Shown here: in pieces, positions 60,347 through 64,000 of the stretch
Layout: the number at the start of each line of letters is the position of its first letter
Position numbering within the stretch: the stretch's first letter is position 1
Source of the DNA: Bacillus sp. ISL-37
Lineage (GTDB): Bacteria; Bacillota; Bacilli; Bacillales; Cytobacillaceae
Direction: 5' to 3'
NCBI RefSeq assembly: GCF_018613315.1
Contig: NZ_JAGGQL010000029.1
Location: 34,424-98,423, forward strand
Length of the DNA stretch: 64,000 bases
The notes under the pieces: generated by a model
The model's input: the letters and a program-made list of their open reading frames with translations, nothing else
The model's database searches: none
What the model was told of the DNA's origin: nothing
Made by a program: the position numbers and the translations under genes

Positions 60347-60898
60347 ATGAATAAAATTATGTATCTAGAATTTGAACGCTGTATAGGATGCCGTGCCTGC
60401 CAGGCAGCCTGCCGTGAGTGTGGGGACCATGATGCCAAGGAACGGAACTATGTAGAATATGTTGACTTCACTGAATCTCGCCAGACATTCCCGATGCTTT
60501 GCATGCAATGTAAAGACCCGGCATGTGCGCGTGTCTGCCCGGCCAACGCCATCCAGATCACGGATGAGGGCGTCGTGCTGTCAGCGATGGAAGAAAAATG
60601 TATCGGATGCCGCAACTGTACATTCGGCTGCCCATTCGGTATCCCTAAATTCGACTTCGAGACAAACAAAATGTACAAATGTGATATGTGCTATGACCGA
60701 ACTCGTCATGATATCGCGCCAATGTGTGCATCTGTTTGCCCGAGTGATGCGATTCGCTTCATCGACTTCGATGAAATGCAGCAATTACGCAGAAAACGTA
60801 CCCAAATGAACCTCGTTGAAGGCAAAAAGCCTCAAGAGGGCAATAAATGGGATTACGTACCTGAATTCTTCGGTGTTTATACAGATTCACAGTCATAA
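60347..60898 (+). CDS. four-cluster [4Fe-4S] ferredoxin-like electron transfer subunit (DmsB/HybA type)
   Basis: The 183-residue protein has 16 Cys in four motifs: CIGCRACQAAC (from Cys12), CMQCKDPACARVCP, CIGCRNCTFGCPFG and CDMCYDR...CASVCPSDAI. These would hold four [4Fe-4S] clusters, as in DmsB, FdnH and NrfC, which wire a molybdenum subunit to a membrane anchor. The ATG is 8 nt after AGGAGGAACG and 14 nt after the catalytic gene. There is no signal peptide, so it is cytosolic like the catalytic subunit. It ends the first transcript of the module, with a GC-rich terminator. Confidence 0.9.
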   Translation: MNKIMYLEFERCIGCRACQAACRECGDHDAKERNYVEYVDFTESRQTFPMLCMQCKDPACARVCPANAIQITDEGVVLSAMEEKCIGCRNCTFGCPFGIPKFDFETNKMYKCDMCYDRTRHDIAPMCASVCPSDAIRFIDFDEMQQLRRKRTQMNLVEGKKPQEGNKWDYVPEFFGVYTDSQS

Positions 60899-60905
60899 TT
60901 TAATG

Positions 60906-60955
60906 GAGCCGGCCAGAAAAGAGCGCTAAGTTCATTAGGGCCGGCTCTATTTTTC
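60906..60955 (+). terminator. terminator after the ferredoxin gene
   Basis: GAGCCGGCC (60906-60914) and GGCCGGCTC (60939-60947), then TATTTTTC. Confidence 0.88.
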
Positions 60956-60978
60956 TGGATTAAGCCAAGTTTTAAAAT

Positions 60979-61119
60979 TTATTGGCGAAAATCTGATTTT
61001 ATTGGCGGTTTTCACAAGTTTATTGTCGAAAATCTGATTTTTTTGGCGAAGTTCACAACTTTATTGGCGAAAATAAAAATATATTGGCGAACTGGAAATT
61101 AAGAGCGATTTTTTCCAGT
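60979..61119 (+). repeat. 20/21-bp intergenic repeat array 4 with terminal hairpin
   Basis: Six units start at 60979, 60999, 61020, 61040, 61061 and 61081 (20, 21, 20, 21, 20). Units alternate TTATTGGCGAAAATCTGATT and TTATTGGCGGTTTTCACAAG-like forms, a 41-bp double repeat. The array ends in AACTGGAAA (from 61090) with TTTCCAGT (to 61119). It separates the fdh/nas-like genes from the Mrp-Rieske genes. Confidence 0.9.
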
Positions 61120-61185
61120 AAGGGTTTCAACTAATTATAGATAAGGTAGGGAATACTAACCCATCCAAAAAAAGAGGTGCTTAAC

Positions 61186-61920
61186 ATGTTAAAAGGAAAT
61201 GTGCTGGCGGTGACAAGTGGAAAAGGCGGAGTTGGGAAGTCTTCACTATCAGTGAATCTTGCGCTCGCGCTCCAAAAGCTTGGCAAGTCTGTTGCAATCA
61301 TCGACCTTGATATATACGGATTCAGTGTACCGAAAATACTTAATATAGATGCAAAACCAAAAACTTTCAACGGAAAAATCATTCCGGTTGAAGCGCACGG
61401 CATCAAGGTGATGTCAATGGGCTTCCTTGTAAAGGACAATGAACCAATCGTCTGGCGTGGACCGATGCTTGGAAAGATGATCCAGCATTTTACCGAAGAT
61501 GTACTGTGGGGAGAAATGGATTACTTCATCCTAGATATGCCTCCAGGCACGGGCGATGTCGCACTTGATATGCACCTGATGATTCCGCAAAGCAAGGAAA
61601 TCGTCGTGACGACACCGCATAAAGCTGCTTCATTCGTTGCGGAACGCGCTGGATCAATGGCAATTAAGAGCAAGCATGAAGTCATCGGCGTGGTTGAAAA
61701 TATGTCATACTTCAAGCCTGAAGACAGTGACCAGAAATATTTCATTTTTGGCAAAGGCGGTGGCGAGGATCTAGCAGCCCAGCTTGGTACGGAATTGCTG
61801 GGACAACTGCCTATCCAGGAAGCGGATGAGAATAGTGAGACACCTGCAATTGCAACCGAAAATACCCCGCTATTCAAGGAATATCTAAATCTGGCAGAAA
61901 AAATCGATGCTAAGTTTTAG
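61186..61920 (+). CDS. Mrp/NBP35-like P-loop ATPase lacking the CxxC motif
   Basis: The 244-residue protein has the deviant Walker [32 protein letters not shown] and [13 protein letters not shown], typical of Mrp/ApbC iron-sulfur carriers. It has no N-terminal DUF59 domain. At residues 177-183, where Mrp proteins have the cluster-binding CPHC after VENMSYF, this one reads KPEDSDQ, so both Cys are missing. It therefore probably cannot bridge a [4Fe-4S] cluster in the usual way. The ATG follows AAAGAGGTGCTTAAC. It lies upstream of a Rieske protein and may be a dedicated maturation or ATP-dependent partner; that is inference. Confidence 0.85.
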   Translation: MLKGNVLAVTSGKGGVGKSSLSVNLALALQKLGKSVAIIDLDIYGFSVPKILNIDAKPKTFNGKIIPVEAHGIKVMSMGFLVKDNEPIVWRGPMLGKMIQHFTEDVLWGEMDYFILDMPPGTGDVALDMHLMIPQSKEIVVTTPHKAASFVAERAGSMAIKSKHEVIGVVENMSYFKPEDSDQKYFIFGKGGGEDLAAQLGTELLGQLPIQEADENSETPAIATENTPLFKEYLNLAEKIDAKF

Positions 61921-61944
61921 CTCTAGGAACAGGAGGATTTGGCT

Positions 61945-62472
61945 ATGAGTGATGATAAAAAACAGACACATCATGAAGATGATAAAGATATGATCAAGCT
62001 GATTGATAATCTGAACAGGAAAGACGATGTCCATTTGAATAGAAGGGCGTTTTTGAAAGCTTCGTTTGGTGCCACAGTCGCCATCGGACTAGCAACGACA
62101 CCTTTTGGAATCTTCACATTCCTGCGCGATGAAAACGGTGAAGTGAAGCGAGTAGAAATCACCGATATCGAAGACCTGGCAGTCGGCGAATCAAGAAACT
62201 TCAACTACCCGACGAAGAATGAACCGGCCATTTTGGTGAGGACACCGGAGGACAAATTTGTCGCGTACAATAATAAATGTACTCACCTTCAATGCCCAGT
62301 CTTTTATGAGCATAAGGAAAATGTCTTGCTGTGCCCTTGCCACAAAGGTTATTTCAATGTAGACAGCGGCCAGCCTATGGCAGGACCGCCGCAGCGCGAG
62401 CTTCCAAAAATCCTTCTTGAAATCAAGGATGGCAAGGTTTTCGCAGTAGGGAGGGAAGTAAGGCATGGATAA
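61945..62472 (+). CDS. Tat-exported Rieske [2Fe-2S] protein
   Basis: The 175-residue protein has a twin-arginine signal/anchor (HLNRRAFLKASFGATVAIGL, about residues 30-49) and a C-terminal Rieske domain. Cluster ligands are Cys112, His114, Cys130 and His133 in CTHLQCPVFY and CPCHKGYF, with Cys117 and Cys132 as the disulfide pair of bc1/b6f-type Rieske proteins. It is therefore anchored outside the cytosol, unlike the ferredoxin at 60347. The ATG is 8 nt after AGGAGG, and the 3' end overlaps a small membrane protein gene. No cytochrome bc1 genes are nearby, so this is an orphan Rieske protein. Confidence 0.9.
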   Translation: MSDDKKQTHHEDDKDMIKLIDNLNRKDDVHLNRRAFLKASFGATVAIGLATTPFGIFTFLRDENGEVKRVEITDIEDLAVGESRNFNYPTKNEPAILVRTPEDKFVAYNNKCTHLQCPVFYEHKENVLLCPCHKGYFNVDSGQPMAGPPQRELPKILLEIKDGKVFAVGREVRHG

Positions 62473-62662
62473 AAAACGAATTGCATTTTTCTCGATTTTC
62501 CTGTTCCTTGCTGTCAATGTATTCTCACTATCCAACGCGATCGAGGGTTATTATGGCCATGAAGATGAGCGAGTATATGTTGGGGTGATTGTTGCACTGA
62601 TTTCGACTATCCTGGCAACAACAGCCTTTTTCATCTGGAAGAAGGAAGAGTATAAAAAGTAA
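62465..62662 (+). CDS. small two-helix membrane protein (65 aa)
   Basis: The ATG at 62465 overlaps the Rieske gene by 8 nt and uses GGGAGGGAAG within it, so translation is coupled. Two membrane helices are visible: IAFFSIFLFLAVNVFSLS and YVGVIVALISTILATTAFFI. They are joined by a charged loop (EGYYGHEDERV), with a basic C-terminal tail. No family is recognised. It may hold or stabilise the Rieske protein at the membrane (inference). Confidence 0.7.
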   Translation: MDKKRIAFFSIFLFLAVNVFSLSNAIEGYYGHEDERVYVGVIVALISTILATTAFFIWKKEEYKK

Positions 62663-62684
62663 GCTGCTGGCGATGATAAAAAGA

Positions 62685-62756
62685 GAGCTCTTTTTGGATA
62701 TGGACAATTTGCGGCAGCACTTGGAATTGGTTGCCTGATTGTTACGAAAAGAGTCT
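62685..62756. repeat. degenerate copy 3 of the GGCTCTTTTC terminal-repeat element
   Basis: GAGCTCTTTTTGG near 62685 and TTACGAAAAGAGTCT near 62741-62756 resemble the ends of the elements at 7142 and 28990; the reverse complement shares CTCTTTTCGTAA. It is weaker than the other two copies and lies between two small genes. Confidence 0.4.
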
Positions 62757-62773
62757 GAAAGGGAGGATTGAAC

Positions 62774-62995
62774 ATGGTTTCCCATTCTTTTTTTCATCAC
62801 GACAGCAAAAAAGAATCAATTGAGGAAGTACTTGAAAATACCGTTGAGATTGAAGAAGATTTGATGCGTACGTACTTAATAACAGCTGAAAGAGTCCACG
62901 AAGATCCTGAGCTGAAGGAACGCCTTGAAAACTTCGCGGAAGGTAATGCGAAACGGACAAAACAGCTGATTGATGAATTGAATAAAGACAAATAA
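62774..62995 (+). CDS. small helical hypothetical protein (73 aa)
   Basis: The ATG at 62774 is preceded by GGGAGGATTGAAC. The protein is acidic and fully helical, with two amphipathic segments: ESIEEVLENTVEIEEDLMRT and LKERLENFAEGNAKRTKQLI. It has a His-rich N-terminus (SHSFFHHD). The pattern looks like half of a four-helix bundle that could bind metal. No family recognised. It is the last gene before the terminator at 62998 and follows the Rieske-membrane pair. Confidence 0.65.
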   Translation: MVSHSFFHHDSKKESIEEVLENTVEIEEDLMRTYLITAERVHEDPELKERLENFAEGNAKRTKQLIDELNKDK

Positions 62996-62997
62996 AG

Positions 62998-63024
62998 AAG
63001 CAGCGGATTTTCGCTGCTTTTCTA
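62998..63024 (+). terminator. terminator of the Mrp-Rieske segment
   Basis: AAGCAGCG (62998-63005) and CGCTGCTT (63012-63019), then TTCTATTT. Confidence 0.85.
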
Positions 63025-63042
63025 TTTGCTGTATTCGTGTCG

Positions 63043-63552
63043 TTAGCTAAACTGATTAGTCGGCACAATCCTAATATTTTCCCCTTCGAACTTCCTTTCC
63101 CCAAATAGGGTGATCAAGGTGCAGCTTGTGATTCGGAACGGATTTTCGGCGATTTCATATTCAGCAAGCAGGCCGGATCCGAGTTCTTCGCCTTCTGGAT
63201 TTAAGGCCTGGACGTTCTGGCCTTCTAGTGTCCTTAATTTGGCTTTCATCAAGAATACCTTCCACTCTTCCCAGTTCTTAATCAAAAACGCTTTCTCACC
63301 ATTCTCCAAATAACCTAGCTGGCAGTCTCTTTCATCGATGGCAGCTTCGTTTCCATAGCTTAGCTCCATGATGATATCCCGTAAAAATTGAAATTCATCA
63401 AGGTCAAGGTATGGATCGATCTGGAATTCAACTTCGTTTTCCGTTTCCTTGATTGTAGCAAGCGTTTTATTGTTCCTGATGACAGATTTGTTTTTGATAT
63501 GTTGTGATTTAATATGTTCTAGGGGAGTACCCATCAGTTTCAAAGTAAGCAT
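63043..63552 (-). CDS. hypothetical protein (169 aa)
   Basis: The ATG at 63552 follows AAAGGAGATTATT. The product is a soluble alpha/beta protein with no signal peptide or membrane segment. Segments such as VEFQIDPYLDLDEFQFLRDI and the C-terminal NPFRITSCTLITLFGERKF suggest a structured domain, possibly of the LURP-one/Tub-like kind (QNVQALNPEGEELGSG), but this is not secure. It converges on the Mrp-Rieske segment. Function unknown. Confidence 0.7.
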   Translation of the reverse strand: MLTLKLMGTPLEHIKSQHIKNKSVIRNNKTLATIKETENEVEFQIDPYLDLDEFQFLRDIIMELSYGNEAAIDERDCQLGYLENGEKAFLIKNWEEWKVFLMKAKLRTLEGQNVQALNPEGEELGSGLLAEYEIAENPFRITSCTLITLFGERKFEGENIRIVPTNQFS

Positions 63553-63950
63553 AATAATCTCCTTTATTCGGTCGACTTGTTACCTTCATTATAATGATTT
63601 TGCCCTATCTGCGGTGTGACAAACTTCATTAAGCCCCATAAAATCACGATATAGTTCGAAAGATATAGGTAGCAGCATCATTCGACAGCAGCTGGCAAAT
63701 AAATGGATCATTTATTAAAAAGATTACAATTTTTGCAGTGCTTGTAGCAAAACTGAAAGCTGGCTGAAATCTTGAATGAAAAATAGTTTGATAGAATACA
63801 ATGATAAGGTTTGAGGGCAAGGCGCAAAAGGGAAAAAGAACAGTTAGCTAATACAAATTTTTAATGCCTGAAGGAGTCCGAAGGCTCTTTTTATGGTTTA
63901 GTAAATTATAAAAATTATAAGTTTTGGATAACTATGTTTAGTATTCTTAA

Positions 63951-64000
63951 TCCAGCTCCAACGCCTAGCCCCTCGAGTCGCTTCGGTCCGCCCAATGAAG
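63951..64000. repeat. dispersed modular GC-rich repeat, copy D (cut by window end)
   Basis: The sequence from CCAGCTCCAACGCCTAGCC to the end of the window matches the start of copies B and C, through TCGGTCCGCCCAATGAAG. Its left flank (about 63904-63950: AAATTATAAAA, TGGATAACTAT, TTCTTAAT) matches the flank of copy B. The remaining part of the gap 63553-63903 shows only AT-rich upstream DNA. Confidence 0.88.

Noticed and set aside
1..64000. tRNA, rRNA, insertion sequence or prophage genes
   Set aside because: I saw no tRNA-like cloverleaf with CCA or TPsiC blocks, no rRNA conserved segments, and no transposase, integrase or phage structural gene on either strand.

Overview
The window reads as a chromosomal segment of an aerobic or facultative, spore-forming member of the Bacillaceae (low to moderate GC, strong AGGAGG-type ribosome binding sites, frequent TTG and GTG starts, classical intrinsic terminators). 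The genus cannot be fixed from the sequence alone. Pointers are a spore-cortex-type SleB/CwlJ hydrolase fragment, a sporulation-type PAS sensor kinase, an immune inhibitor A metalloprotease, LytST, KipI/KipA-type pxp genes, a TPP-controlled thiamine salvage operon and many DUF families typical of Bacillus. No rRNA, tRNA, prophage, transposase or CRISPR array is visible.

Layout. 1-3.7 kb: end of a cell wall hydrolase gene, two GNAT acetyltransferases, a three-gene DUF2089/SHOCT-like operon and pyrrolidone-carboxyl peptidase. 4.1-6.5 kb: the pxpB-pxpA-pxpC 5-oxoprolinase operon, which consumes the product of Pcp. 6.6-15 kb: membrane proteins, a MarR-MFS pair, an HTH-MFS pair, RluF and a DUF2254 protein. 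15.1-18.6 kb: a PAS-PAS-GGDEF-EAL protein and an old-yellow-enzyme oxidoreductase. 19-22.1 kb: leucine dehydrogenase, phosphate butyryltransferase and butyrate kinase. 22.3-30.4 kb (mostly minus strand): ketopantoate reductase, a LytS/LytT pair next to a CstA-type carrier with a partner peptide and a cre-like site, a DUF4097 protein and PepT. 30.5-34.6 kb: small membrane proteins, then a TPP riboswitch driving SDR-thiM-thiD-thiE-thiW. 34.9-44.2 kb: a DEDDh exonuclease, TrhA, DUF1836 and HTH proteins, a PAS histidine kinase, a coiled-coil protein, a frameshifted alpha/beta hydrolase, a Gfo/Idh/MocA oxidoreductase and InhA. 44.2-56.5 kb: GlnRS, RocB, a subtilase, OsmC, DUF421, an MFS, a split ThrE-type exporter, a histidine phosphatase and an AcuI/YhfP-like reductase. 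57-63 kb: a redox operon (NarI-like cytochrome b with a four-Cys tail, NasC-like molybdenum enzyme, 16-Cys ferredoxin), followed by an Mrp-like ATPase lacking the usual CxxC, a Tat-type Rieske protein and small proteins. An Fnr-type palindrome lies upstream.

The most unusual non-coding content is a dense set of dispersed intergenic repeats: (i) a modular GC-rich element in four copies; (ii) five arrays of a 20/21-bp unit that end in the same hairpin; (iii) a short element with GGCTCTTTTC terminal inverted repeats; (iv) a 52-bp tandem repeat whose stem shows a compensatory change. The strongest candidate for an undescribed biological system is the 57-63 kb quinone-linked molybdenum/Rieske module.
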